Shown: positions 1 through 7,464 of the stretch, one piece after another | Position numbering within the stretch: position 1 is the first letter of the stretch | How the letters are laid out: each line of letters starts with the position of its first letter | Origin: G963665005 sp963665005 | GTDB lineage: Bacteria; Bacillota; Clostridia; Christensenellales; SZUA-584 | Reading direction: 5' to 3' | Length of the DNA: 64,000 nt | NCBI GenBank assembly: GCA_963665005.2 | Contig: CAXXTQ010000001.1 | Coordinates: 2,356,001-2,420,000, forward strand | Made by a program: the position numbers and the translations under genes | Notes under the pieces: model-generated | Databases searched by the model: none | The model's input: only the letters and a program-made list of their open reading frames with translations | What the model was told of the DNA's origin: nothing

Positions 1-220
1 AACCGGCTCCGGCTCCGGCATATCCGCCGCCTCCCTGGCGTTCTTTTTGTATCATATCGTAAGCGGTGTTTATCTCTTTTAATCTTTCGCCCGCAAGGTC
101 TTCCAAATCGTGCCCGTTATATTTGTCGGGATGGTATTTTTTCGCAAGGTTTCTGTATGCTGTTTTTATTTCGGCGTCTGATGCCGACCGACTGACCCCC
201 AGAACTCTATAAGGATCCAT
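1..220 (-). CDS. J-domain (DnaJ-like) protein, 3' end outside window
   Basis: The reverse strand from 220 reads MDPYRVLGVSRSASDAEIKT and continues as a J domain with helix II and the HPD motif (KKYHPDK) that stimulates the ATPase of DnaK-type Hsp70. After about 60 residues a Gly/Ala-rich linker begins and the frame is still open at base 1, so the protein is incomplete here. It overlaps the end of the upstream DUF5685 gene by 14 bp, which suggests translational coupling. Whether it is canonical DnaJ or a small membrane-bound J protein cannot be told from this part; pairing with a DUF5685 gene suggests a specialised J protein rather than the main DnaJ. Confidence 0.85.
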   Translation of the reverse strand, partial: MDPYRVLGVSRSASDAEIKTAYRNLAKKYHPDKYNGHDLEDLAGERLKEINTAYDMIQKERQGGGGYAGAGAG

Positions 221-1073
221 TGCCTTCCCCCTTTAAAATGTCTTTCGTTTTTTTAGCAAGCCCAAGATACATTATGTTATCTAGCAGCGGCTTGTCTCTT
301 TTTATGTCGAGCAGCTCGTACGCCTTGCACGCCTCGGCAAGCGAATAGTTCATATTAAAAGCCGCTTCTTCTCTTATATTTTTTCTATGCTGTGTTATAT
401 TATCATATTCTCTCTGCAAAAAAACATTATATCGCTTTTTCTTGTCGTCTTTTTCCAAATCGTCAATAGCGTCTGCGATATATAACCAGCGCCCAAGGTT
501 ATATCCAAAATGCCGCAGTATCTTTTTTGCCCGCTCATCTATAAAATCGCACGGCGCTAATGAAAAGACCGCCGCCAGAAGATGCGCAAACTGCGACGAT
601 ACGGCGTCTAAATTGCCGCTTTTTTCTTCTTCTAGAGCATGCAGCGCTTTCATTCTTTTATCAAACTCGAGCATAAGCACAGCGTTGCCCTTTGCCGCTT
701 TTTTGCGCACTCTTTTATAAAATAGTGCAAGCGCATATGCGGATGCTTTTTTATCGTCTCTTTGAGTATCTTTTATCTTGCCGTACCCCAAGATTACGTT
801 TACCGCCGCGGCATATTCCGCCTCGACTGACCGCACAATAGTCTTTTTCTTCAGCGGGTTCGCGATACATCTTTCACGGTTAACAATCGGCAAATTATCG
901 CTCATTGAAGAAAGCAGTATAGACAAGACAGCGCAGTCGTAGTTTAGCATAAATCTTGCGGTGTTTGTATACTTATCTTTTATTGTCTTGCATAAACCGC
1001 AGTAATATCCTCTAAAAGCCTCGTATTCTTTCATTTTTAATTCGGGCTTTAAAGGCTCAATATATCCAAACAT
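207..1073 (-). CDS. DUF5685 family protein
   Basis: 288 residues starting MFGYIEPLKPELKMKEYEAF. The N-terminal FGYI-P-KPEL-KEYE pattern followed by YYCGLCK (a CxxC pair) and NYDCA is the signature I associate with the DUF5685 family of Bacillota. The protein is mostly helical with Lys/Arg-rich stretches (KKDKKKRYN); no signal peptide or membrane segment is seen. Function is unknown; the two Cys motifs could bind metal (inference). It sits upstream of and overlaps a J-domain gene, so the two are probably co-expressed. Confidence 0.75.
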   Translation of the reverse strand: MFGYIEPLKPELKMKEYEAFRGYYCGLCKTIKDKYTNTARFMLNYDCAVLSILLSSMSDNLPIVNRERCIANPLKKKTIVRSVEAEYAAAVNVILGYGKIKDTQRDDKKASAYALALFYKRVRKKAAKGNAVLMLEFDKRMKALHALEEEKSGNLDAVSSQFAHLLAAVFSLAPCDFIDERAKKILRHFGYNLGRWLYIADAIDDLEKDDKKKRYNVFLQREYDNITQHRKNIREEAAFNMNYSLAEACKAYELLDIKRDKPLLDNIMYLGLAKKTKDILKGEGNGSL

Positions 1074-1205
1074 ACGGCTATTTTATCATGACCCGCGCGT
1101 TTTAACAATCTGGGAATATCCGTTTTTACGCTCTGTTCATATTTCACGCACACGCATATAAGCGCATAATATATAAAAGAAATACATACAGGAGGGCAAA
1201 TTATA

Positions 1206-1472
1206 GTGTGCTCATTTTGCAATAATCATCGCTGTACTAATAACAGCACAAAAACAGCAGACAGCAACATACAAAAAAAAGCCGATTACAAAACCCGGCA
1301 GAAAATGCCGCTTTCCTATCTATATGAAGCGGATTCTTATTATGATATGCTGGATAATTCGAACAACGGCATGGTTCCCATGATAAACAGAAAAAACACT
1401 TCGTCTTTCTACGATATGCCGCCCGGGTTTTCCCGTATGCCTTCGTCATTTATCAGAGCCGATGAACTCTGA
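1206..1472 (+). CDS. small orphan protein, GTG start
   Basis: 88 residues. A GGAGGG ribosome binding site at 1191-1196 lies 9 bases before a GTG start, which supports translation. The N-terminus MCSFCNNHRC has three Cys in ten residues (possible metal site, inference). The rest is polar, with tyrosines and a MPPGFSRMP segment near the C-terminus. No family is recognised. It converges with the following gene with only 2 bp between stop codons. The antisense frame at 1237-1449 is Cys-rich and lacks a ribosome binding site, so the plus strand is preferred. Confidence 0.55.
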   Translation: MCSFCNNHRCTNNSTKTADSNIQKKADYKTRQKMPLSYLYEADSYYDMLDNSNNGMVPMINRKNTSSFYDMPPGFSRMPSSFIRADEL

Positions 1473-1474
1473 TG

Positions 1475-2326
1475 TCAGAAAAGCGATGTGGTATCGGCTA
1501 GTTCGCCCGCGATTTTCGGGCATGACGCAATAACGCTTTGGCGTTCGTCCATTTCTTTTATACCCTCATACGCGCCGCCTTTTAGCAGGCTTATCTTAGC
1601 GCCCGCCTCTTTGGCAATCAGCAGCCCGGGCACGTAATCGCAGAAAGACTGGTTTGCTTTTATAGCCGCGTCGATTCTCCCGCAGGCGGTATAGCATAGC
1701 TCGAGGCCGCATGTTGCGCCCGTGCGCACGCAGAGCGCCTTTTTGCAAAGCATACTCAAAGCTTCGGGATCCGCTTTTCTTAAAGCTTCATGCCCTATGC
1801 TTATATAAGCGTCCGCTGTGTGCTCTGTTTTCGAAACTTCTATAAATTTTCCGTTCAGATACGCCCCCAAGCCGAGAACGGCATGAAAAAGCTCAACATT
1901 GACAGGATCAAAAACCACAGACGCTTTTACCTGCATATCTTCTAAATATGCTATTCCTATACAAAAATCTCTTATACCTCTTTCGAACGCTTCGCCTGCT
2001 TCAAGGCAGCTTATGCAAAAACAAGGCCCTGCATACTTTTGTATATCGCCGAATTCTTCTATGGTGTAACTTGCGCCATTAGATTTTGCCAGCTTCGGCA
2101 CGCCGTCTGTTATAACAGCTATATCATCTTTTCTTGCGGCAAACCAGCTTTTTAGCAAAGACGACTCTATGACACGACCGCTCTGCTCCGCATATTTTGA
2201 ACCGAGCGAATTGTCTTTCTTTTGAGCATCACTAATGCATTTGCCAAAGCCGTCCGTTAAAATATCGCCCGCGGCAAATACCGCATTTTTCATATCGAAA
2301 CTTATTTTGCTGAAATTATCTTTCAT
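1475..2326 (-). CDS. inositol monophosphatase-like protein, active-site motifs degenerate
   Basis: 283 residues. The C-terminal half fits the inositol monophosphatase fold: VFDPVNVELFHAVLGLGAYLNG corresponds to the family strand before the 'G.G.f.NG' turn, and RTGATCGLELCYTACGRID followed by DYVPGLLIAKEAGA matches the 'GSaal.l..vA.GriD...wD.aag.lI..EAGg' motif. The metal-binding motifs expected upstream (GEE/GDE and DPIDGT) are not recognisable and the W-D of the second motif reads C-D. It may therefore be a non-catalytic relative or use altered residues. Length is close to the family norm (250-290). Monocistronic as seen. Confidence 0.7.
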   Translation of the reverse strand: MKDNFSKISFDMKNAVFAAGDILTDGFGKCISDAQKKDNSLGSKYAEQSGRVIESSLLKSWFAARKDDIAVITDGVPKLAKSNGASYTIEEFGDIQKYAGPCFCISCLEAGEAFERGIRDFCIGIAYLEDMQVKASVVFDPVNVELFHAVLGLGAYLNGKFIEVSKTEHTADAYISIGHEALRKADPEALSMLCKKALCVRTGATCGLELCYTACGRIDAAIKANQSFCDYVPGLLIAKEAGAKISLLKGGAYEGIKEMDERQSVIASCPKIAGELADTTSLF

Positions 2327-2461
2327 ATATTCTTTCCTTATATATTACTCTTTTTTATTTATTATATCATAATAAGAGCATGCAATTTTCAGTTTGTTTA
2401 CTTTTAAAACACCATCGTTTATTATATAATGTATTCTATATAAAAAATAAGGAGACAAATC

Positions 2462-3421
2462 ATGACTTTTATAATTTTAGCGGCTGTCGCGGCGATTGCC
2501 ATATTTATAATTACCGGGTTTACCAAGATTAAAGAAAACAGAGGATGGAAAGTGAATCCAAAGCAGTGGCTGACTTTGCTGTCGGTACTTATAGCTTTGG
2601 GTGCTTTTTTCACTATAATACCCGCAAACAGCGCCGGCGTTGTCTACTCGCCTTTTTCAGGCGGCGTACAAGACCTTGTGCTAGACGAGGGTATAAAAAC
2701 AAAAGGCCCTTTCGACGAAATTTATACGCTTTCGACCGAAGTTCAGACAGCAAGGCTCGAAACAGTAGGGCAAACAAAAGACGCACAGTTTTTAACTATT
2801 TCTATCGATGTAAAATATTATGTTGAAAAAGCAGATGCCGTAAAAGTTTTTAAAAGATTCCGAACTTTATCAAATGTCAGTTCTTCGCTTGTAGAGCCTG
2901 CTGCACAGCGTGCAATTGAAATGGCAACAACAAATTATAATATTATTGAAATATTAGGCAACGAACGCACTAAGGTATATATTGAAATAGAAAAGTTTTT
3001 AAAAGAAAGATTTTCGACTGACGGCATTGCTCTGCACTCTATCACATTCCTTGATACTGACGGCGGAGACGAGATAGAGCAAGCCATTAGGGATGAAGCA
3101 GTTGCCAAGAAGGCGGTTGAAACTGCTGTACAAAAACGTACTCAGGCAGAAGTTGACGCAGAGACACGTATTATACAAGCGCAGGCCGAAGCCAAAGAAA
3201 AAGAGATTTTGGCGGCAGCTATAGCAAAGAGCCCCGAAGTTCTCGAACTCGAGTGGATAAAAAAGTGGTCGGGCAATCTTCCGGTATACGTCGGCGGAGA
3301 TTCAAGCGGAGTAATGCTTGATCTTACTAAACTTCAGGAAGTTACGGCTGAAGTAGCCAAAGATGAGCCCGAACCGGCTCCGTCACCTACGCCGATACCT
3401 TCACCTACGCCTGAATCATAA
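2462..3421 (+). CDS. SPFH-domain (prohibitin/stomatin-like) membrane protein
   Basis: 319 residues with AAGGAG just upstream. Residues 1-22 and about 36-56 are hydrophobic and probably anchor it in the membrane. Residues 60-220 form an SPFH/Band 7 domain of the prohibitin type (GVVYSPFSGGVQD; LTISIDVKYYVEKADAV). Residues 215-265 are a long Ala/Glu/Lys/Gln coiled coil (KRTQAEVDAETRIIQAQAEA) typical for oligomerisation. The tail is a proline-rich PSPTP repeat. Such proteins assemble as rings and organise membrane microdomains. A terminator follows at 3440, so it is a single-gene unit. Confidence 0.88.
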   Translation: MTFIILAAVAAIAIFIITGFTKIKENRGWKVNPKQWLTLLSVLIALGAFFTIIPANSAGVVYSPFSGGVQDLVLDEGIKTKGPFDEIYTLSTEVQTARLETVGQTKDAQFLTISIDVKYYVEKADAVKVFKRFRTLSNVSSSLVEPAAQRAIEMATTNYNIIEILGNERTKVYIEIEKFLKERFSTDGIALHSITFLDTDGGDEIEQAIRDEAVAKKAVETAVQKRTQAEVDAETRIIQAQAEAKEKEILAAAIAKSPEVLELEWIKKWSGNLPVYVGGDSSGVMLDLTKLQEVTAEVAKDEPEPAPSPTPIPSPTPES

Positions 3422-3439
3422 AAGCGTATATATAAATAC

Positions 3440-3475
3440 AGCATGCAGGGCAAACCCGCTCTGCATGCTTTTTTT
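3440..3475 (+). terminator. rho-independent terminator after SPFH gene
   Basis: The inverted repeat AGCATGCAG (3440-3448) and CTGCATGCT (3461-3469) is followed by seven T, a clean intrinsic terminator 20 bp after the stop codon. Confidence 0.9.
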
Positions 3476-3555
3476 GTATAATTTTGTTGGTTTTTTACAG
3501 CAGATTTGAGATGAAAAATATATCGTTTATCCCAGTAGAAAGCGGCCAAAAAGCA

Positions 3556-3584
3556 TTGACATCTACACTGCGTTGTGATAGATT
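3556..3584 (+). promoter_or_regulatory. sigma-A-type promoter for rpmG-secE-nusG
   Basis: TTGACA at 3556-3561, a 17-bp spacer and TAGATT at 3579-3584. It sits about 75 bp before rpmG and after the preceding terminator, so it is the likely start of the ribosomal cluster transcript. Confidence 0.7.
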
Positions 3585-3607
3585 AATGGAAGTGCTCTAA
3601 ACGACTT

Positions 3608-3626
3608 GGCCAAAAAGGCCTTTTTT
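3608..3626 (+). terminator. short attenuator-like hairpin in rpmG leader
   Basis: GGCC, five A, GGCC, then six T between the promoter and rpmG. The stem is only 4 bp, so it would be a weak terminator or pause site in the leader. Confidence 0.4.
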
Positions 3627-3660
3627 AGATTGCGCTGAAACGAAAGTTGGAGGAAAACCC

Positions 3661-3810
3661 ATGCGAACCAAAATAACATTGGCATGCACCGAGTGCAAGC
3701 AGAGAAACTATGACAACATGAAAAACAAGAAAAACGATCCGGATAGATTGGAAATGAAAAAATATTGCCGTTTCTGCAAAAAGCATACCCTGCACAAGGA
3801 AACGAAATAG
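3661..3810 (+). CDS. rpmG: ribosomal protein L33 (bL33)
   Basis: 49 residues starting MRTKITLACTECKQRNYD, preceded by GTTGGAGG. It has the two CxxC pairs of the zinc-binding form of L33 (CTEC near residue 9 and CRFC near residue 36) and the usual NKKNDPDRLEMKKYC core. The position directly upstream of secE and nusG is the standard arrangement in Bacillota. A 50S subunit protein at the E site region. Confidence 0.95.
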   Translation: MRTKITLACTECKQRNYDNMKNKKNDPDRLEMKKYCRFCKKHTLHKETK

Positions 3811-3855
3811 TTTTAGTTTACCTTGGGATAATTATTAGTTTAGGATGTGATTGTT

Positions 3856-4128
3856 ATGGCAAAAACAAAGTTACTCGGTAACGACAGAAAAGAAAAGCTT
3901 GAACAGCAAAAAAAGGCTGCTAAAAAGGCTAACAAAAAGAAAAGAAAAAGCCCCGCAAGGTTTTTTAAAGACATTCTTTCTGAATTAAAAAAGGTTACTT
4001 GGCCAACGGCGAAGACTCTTATTAAATATACGGGCGCTGTCATAGCTTTTATTATAGTAATGGCGATCATAGTCGGCGTTATGGACTATGGCCTTTCTTC
4101 GTTGTTTAACCTCGTCCTGCAAAGATAA
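3856..4128 (+). CDS. secE: preprotein translocase subunit SecE
   Basis: 90 residues from the ATG at 3856. An in-frame GTG at 3847 exists, but AGGATGTGA (3842-3850) is spaced properly only for the ATG. A Lys-rich N-terminus precedes the SecE signature FKDILSELKKVTWPT (about residues 35-49) and a single C-terminal membrane segment (VIAFIIVMAIIVGVM). Single-span SecE is the Gram-positive form and clamps SecY in the translocon. Lies between rpmG and nusG as expected. Confidence 0.95.
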   Translation: MAKTKLLGNDRKEKLEQQKKAAKKANKKKRKSPARFFKDILSELKKVTWPTAKTLIKYTGAVIAFIIVMAIIVGVMDYGLSSLFNLVLQR

Positions 4129-4147
4129 GGAGGCGTATTGCCGAGCT

Positions 4148-4891
4148 ATGCGGCGATGCATTTATGTTTATATGTCAAAAGAAACAAACATAGGCGATAC
4201 CGCAGATTCGCCTGAAGAAAAAAAGATTTCGGCTTTGCCGGAAGAAGATATAAATTCTAAAGACGAGGCATCTTCTGCCCTTCCCGAAGAAAACGCAGAA
4301 CTGCCTTTACAAAATGAGCAAAATCCGCCGGAGCAGAAACCTGATACTACCGGCGTGTTTATAAAACAGGAAAAAACCGACAGGCCTTACTGGTATGTTA
4401 TTCACACCTATTCAGGGTATGAGAACAAAGTTAAAGTCAACCTTGAAAAAGCAATATTAAACCGTGGGTTTGAGGATATTATATTAGATGTCAAGGTCCC
4501 TATGGAAGAGACCATAGAAGTTAAAAACGGCAAAAAGAAACATGTAATGAAAAAGATGTTTCCAGGATACGTCATGGTTAAGATGATTTTAGATGACGAA
4601 TCGTGGTATGTCGTGCGTAACACAAGAGGCGTTACCGGATTTGTAGGCCCGGGAAGCAAGCCTATCCCCCTGACAGACAAAGAAGTCAGAGCAATGGGAG
4701 TCGAAAATGTTACGATTAAACTAGATGTTGAAGTGGGCGAAAACGTTATGGTAACGGCAGGCCCCTTGGAAAGCTTTATCGGCATAGTAAAAGAAGTCCA
4801 TCCCGAAAAGCAGAAAGTCAAAGTCGTTGTATCAATGTTTGGCAGAGATACTTTGGTAGAGCTCGATTTTGTACAGATCAAACGAATATAA
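4148..4891 (+). CDS. nusG: transcription termination/antitermination protein NusG with acidic N-terminal extension
   Basis: 247 residues from ATG 4148, 14 bases after AAGGAGG (4127-4133); ATG 4172 is an alternative but far from the site. The first 75 or so residues are an acidic, Pro/Glu-rich low-complexity extension not found in ordinary NusG (about 175-180 aa). Then comes the NGN domain (PYWYVIHTYSGYENKVK; MFPGYVMVKM; VRNTRGVTGFVG) and a C-terminal KOW domain (VTAGPLESFIGIVKEVHPEK). NusG binds RNA polymerase and links it to ribosomes or Rho. The gene ends 76 bp before rplK. Confidence 0.93.
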   Translation: MRRCIYVYMSKETNIGDTADSPEEKKISALPEEDINSKDEASSALPEENAELPLQNEQNPPEQKPDTTGVFIKQEKTDRPYWYVIHTYSGYENKVKVNLEKAILNRGFEDIILDVKVPMEETIEVKNGKKKHVMKKMFPGYVMVKMILDDESWYVVRNTRGVTGFVGPGSKPIPLTDKEVRAMGVENVTIKLDVEVGENVMVTAGPLESFIGIVKEVHPEKQKVKVVVSMFGRDTLVELDFVQIKRI

Positions 4892-4914
4892 AGAGGTTTT
4901 ACTTCTTTTAACAA

Positions 4915-4941
4915 GTGGGAGAATTACTTCGCTTGTACCAC
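4915..4941 (+). promoter_or_regulatory. probable L1 operator hairpin before rplK
   Basis: GTGGGAG, a short loop and TTGTACCAC form a hairpin closed by GTGG/CCAC, 26 bp upstream of rplK. The same GTGGGAG...TACCAC element occurs before rplA. This is the form of the L1-binding mRNA mimic of 23S rRNA by which free L1 represses translation of rplK-rplA (established for the family; assignment here by pattern). Confidence 0.6.
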
Positions 4942-4967
4942 ATTAAAAGTATTTAGGAGGTGTAACT

Positions 4968-5393
4968 ATGGCTAAGAAAATTACCGGTTACATTAAACTG
5001 CAGATACCTGCAGGAAAAGCAACTCCTGCCCCGCCTGTCGGCCCGGCTCTCGGGCAGCACAGTTTAAACATTATGGGCTTTTGTAAGGAGTTTAATGAAA
5101 AGACCGCCAAACAGGCAGGCTACATTATCCCGGTAGTCATTTCAGTTTATGCGGACAGAACTTACTCGTTTATTATGAAAACGCCGCCGGCAGCCGTTCT
5201 TATCAAAAAGGCAATTAATCTTGAAAGCGGAAGCGGTGAGCCAAACAAGACAAAAGTCGGTAAAATTACCAAAGCGCAGCTTAAAGAAATCGCTGATATT
5301 AAAAAACCCGACCTTAACGCGGCAAGCGACGATGCTGCTATAAGCATGATTGCCGGAACGGCAAGAAGCATGGGCGTAGAAGTCGTAGACTAA
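4968..5393 (+). CDS. rplK: ribosomal protein L11 (uL11)
   Basis: 141 residues, the standard length, after TAGGAGGTG. N-terminal KITGYIKLQIPAGKATPAPPVGPALGQ with GQ.S.NIMGFCKEFN is the classic uL11 signature, and the C-terminal RNA-binding domain ends in IAGTARSMGVEV. L11 forms the GTPase-associated centre with L10 and L7/L12 on 23S rRNA. Co-transcribed with rplA. Confidence 0.98.
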   Translation: MAKKITGYIKLQIPAGKATPAPPVGPALGQHSLNIMGFCKEFNEKTAKQAGYIIPVVISVYADRTYSFIMKTPPAAVLIKKAINLESGSGEPNKTKVGKITKAQLKEIADIKKPDLNAASDDAAISMIAGTARSMGVEVVD

Positions 5394-5402
5394 TGTAACA
5401 AA

Positions 5403-5433
5403 GTGGGAGGTTTTTAAAAAAACCGTTTACCAC
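5403..5433 (+). promoter_or_regulatory. probable L1 operator hairpin before rplA
   Basis: GTGGGAGGTTTTT and AAAACCGTTTACCAC form a stable hairpin ending next to the AAGGAGG of rplA. It repeats the GTGGGAG...ACCAC features of the rplK element and could hide the ribosome binding site when L1 is bound. Confidence 0.6.
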
Positions 5434-5445
5434 AAGGAGGAAAGT

Positions 5446-6141
5446 ATGAAAAAAGGAAAAAAATATACTGAAAGTGTAAAAACATATGAAAAAGCAAATC
5501 AGTATGACCCTGCCGAAGCTGTACAGCTTGCGATAGATACAGCAAAAGCGAGTTTTGATGAGACTATAGAGATGTCTATACGCCTCGGCGTAGACCCCCG
5601 TCATGCAGACCAGCAGGTTCGCGGAGCTATCGTCCTTCCCAACGGCACAGGCAAAACGCTAAGAGTTCTTGTTTTTGCCAAAGATAACGATGCGAAAGAC
5701 GCAAAAGAAGCCGGCGCTGATTATGTAGGCGGCGATGAGTTCGTAGATAAGATAAAGAACGAGAACTGGTTTGAGTTTGATGTTTGCGTAGCCACCCCTG
5801 ATATGATGGGCGTTGTAGGTAAAATCGGAAGAGTACTGGGGCCAAAAGGCCTTATGCCTAACCCGAAATCGGGAACGGTTACTAAAGACGTAGCAAAAGC
5901 CATTACAGAGATAAAGATGGGTAAAGTTGAGTATAGAGTCGATAAAACGGCTATTATACATACAATTATAGGCAAAAAAAGCTTTGGCAAAGATAAGATT
6001 TTAGAAAATTTGGACGCGCTTATGGAAGCTGTTATAAAAGCGAAACCGGCAAGCGCCAAAGGTACTTATCTTAAAAGCGTGGTAATATCGTCAACAATGG
6101 GCCCCGGAATCAAAATAAATGCATCAAAGTTTTTATCCTAA
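5446..6141 (+). CDS. rplA: ribosomal protein L1 (uL1)
   Basis: 231 residues, normal length. It carries MKKGKKYTESVK at the start, IRLGVDPRHADQQVRGAIVLPNGTGK, and the L1 signature segments GRVLGPKGLMPNPKSGT and VEYRVDK. L1 forms the mobile stalk at the E site and represses its own operon through the GTGGGAG hairpins upstream. Next is a promoter and the L10 leader. Confidence 0.98.
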   Translation: MKKGKKYTESVKTYEKANQYDPAEAVQLAIDTAKASFDETIEMSIRLGVDPRHADQQVRGAIVLPNGTGKTLRVLVFAKDNDAKDAKEAGADYVGGDEFVDKIKNENWFEFDVCVATPDMMGVVGKIGRVLGPKGLMPNPKSGTVTKDVAKAITEIKMGKVEYRVDKTAIIHTIIGKKSFGKDKILENLDALMEAVIKAKPASAKGTYLKSVVISSTMGPGIKINASKFLS

Positions 6142-6144
6142 CTG

Positions 6145-6173
6145 TTGACATTTATCTTTATGGCTGATAGAAT
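6145..6173 (+). promoter_or_regulatory. sigma-A promoter for rplJ-rplL
   Basis: TTGACA (6145-6150), exactly 17 bp, then TAGAAT (6168-6173), beginning 3 bp after the rplA stop codon. Confidence 0.85.
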
Positions 6174-6174
6174 A

Positions 6175-6320
6175 GCCAAGAATTAAATAACCTGAAACTG
6201 CCCGAAGACACAGGTGCGCCCGGTAAAGCGCTTAATATCCTGTCGAGGAGAGTAATGCGAAAACCAACCCTTTTTGTGTAGCTTTCCCTGCGCAAAGAGG
6301 GTTTTTGATTATATTTTATA
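6175..6320 (+). promoter_or_regulatory. ribosomal protein L10 leader
   Basis: The 165-bp stretch between the promoter and rplJ has the usual parts of an L10 leader: CCTGAAACTGCCCGAAGACACAG followed by GGTGCGCCCGGTAAAG, then GTCGAGGAGAGTAATGCGAA, then a hairpin with a T run. L10(L7/L12)4 binds such leaders to repress the operon. Identification rests on location and overall shape, not on a covariance search. Confidence 0.7.
6266..6306 (+). terminator. leader terminator/attenuator upstream of rplJ
   Basis: AACCCT (6266-6271) and AGGGTT (6298-6303) with flanking partial pairing are followed by five T. As it lies inside the L10 leader it is probably an attenuator rather than an operon end. Confidence 0.6.
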
Positions 6321-6340
6321 TTCTAAGGAGGTGAAAACTA

Positions 6341-6868
6341 TTGGAAAAAAAGGCAATCACGGAGAAAAAACAGATCGTTCTTGATATCAAAAGCAAGATG
6401 GAACAATCCAAAGGAATGGTATTTTACGATTACAGAGGCCTCAGCGTTGAAGAAGTATCCGAACTTAGAAACCAGTTCCGCGAAGCGGATGTTGAATATA
6501 GAGTAATAAAAAATTCTATGTTGAAACGCGCGGCGGAAATGCTTGAAATAAAAGGCCTAGAAGAGCATCTTTTTGGCCCAACGGCTGTTGCTTTTGGATT
6601 TAACGATCCTGTTGCCCCTGCAAAGGTTCTGGTAGATTTTACTAAGAAGCTAAAGAAAACAGAAATAAAGACGGGTATTTTAGAAGGCAAAATTATTGAC
6701 GTCGACGGCATTAAAAGACTTGCCGCCCTGCCTTCAAGAGATCAACTGCTCGGCATGCTTGCGGGTACATTGAATGCACCTGTAACCGGTTTTGCAAGAT
6801 CGCTGTCCGGCATTATTTCAAAGCTCGGTTATGCCTTAAACGCGGTTAAAGAACAAAAAGAAGCTTAG
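6341..6868 (+). CDS. rplJ: ribosomal protein L10 (uL10)
   Basis: 175 residues from a TTG start; AAGGAGGTGA at 6325-6334 fixes it at 6 bases spacing. Typical L10 features are KSKMEQSKGMVFYDYRGLSVEEVSELR, YRVIKNSMLKRAAE and the C-terminal helix that binds L7/L12 dimers (LSGIISKLGYALNAVKEQK). The unusual TTG start may lower its translation relative to rplL. Operon with rplL. Confidence 0.96.
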   Translation: MEKKAITEKKQIVLDIKSKMEQSKGMVFYDYRGLSVEEVSELRNQFREADVEYRVIKNSMLKRAAEMLEIKGLEEHLFGPTAVAFGFNDPVAPAKVLVDFTKKLKKTEIKTGILEGKIIDVDGIKRLAALPSRDQLLGMLAGTLNAPVTGFARSLSGIISKLGYALNAVKEQKEA

Positions 6869-6928
6869 AAAAAGTCTCGTGCAGTAATGCACTAATAAAA
6901 AATTTAAAATTATTTGGAGGAAAATATA

Positions 6929-7306
6929 ATGGATCATAAAGAAATATTAGAAGTAATCGAAAAAATGAGCGTACTTGAGCTTTCAGAGCTCATTAAAGAG
7001 ATCGAAGAAAAGTTCGGCGTTAGCGCTGCCGCTCCTGTGGCTGTTGCCGCTGCCGGCCCTGCTGCTGCAGGCGCTGCTGATTCTGCTGAAGAGCAGACAG
7101 AATTTGACGTAATGCTTACCGAAATAGGCCAGGAGAAAATCAAGGTCATTAAGGTTGTCAGAGAGATAACAGGCCTTGGCTTAAAAGAAGCTAAAGATGT
7201 TGTTGACGGCGCTCCGAGTGCTGTTAAAGAAGGCATCAGCAAAGAAGACGCTGACGCTGTTGTCGCAAAGCTAAAAGAAGTCGGAGCTACTGCTGAGCTT
7301 AAATAA
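6929..7306 (+). CDS. rplL: ribosomal protein L7/L12 (bL12)
   Basis: 125 residues from ATG 6929, eight bases after GGAGG; an upstream in-frame TTG at 6914 overlaps that site and is rejected. N-terminal dimerisation domain, Ala/Gly hinge (residues about 35-55) and the C-terminal factor-binding domain with GLGLKEAKDVVDGAPS. It recruits translation GTPases. A terminator follows, and rpoB is not next. Confidence 0.97.
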   Translation: MDHKEILEVIEKMSVLELSELIKEIEEKFGVSAAAPVAVAAAGPAAAGAADSAEEQTEFDVMLTEIGQEKIKVIKVVREITGLGLKEAKDVVDGAPSAVKEGISKEDADAVVAKLKEVGATAELK

Positions 7307-7366
7307 GCGATAACAAACTTACGAACCTTGCCCCCATAGGCGTGGGCACTTATACGTACGTTTTCA

Positions 7367-7396
7367 AACCGGTTGTATTTTTACAGCCGGTTTTTT
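7367..7396 (+). terminator. terminator after rplL
   Basis: AACCGGTTGTA and TACAGCCGGTT form an 11-bp stem (one G-U pair) with a TTTT loop and a T6 tail. It ends the ribosomal transcript about 60 bp after rplL. Confidence 0.9.
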
Positions 7397-7464
7397 AATA
7401 TTGCGATTGATATATAATCTGCGCAATGATAAAATATGCTTGACTAAAAAGATATAGGTGATAA

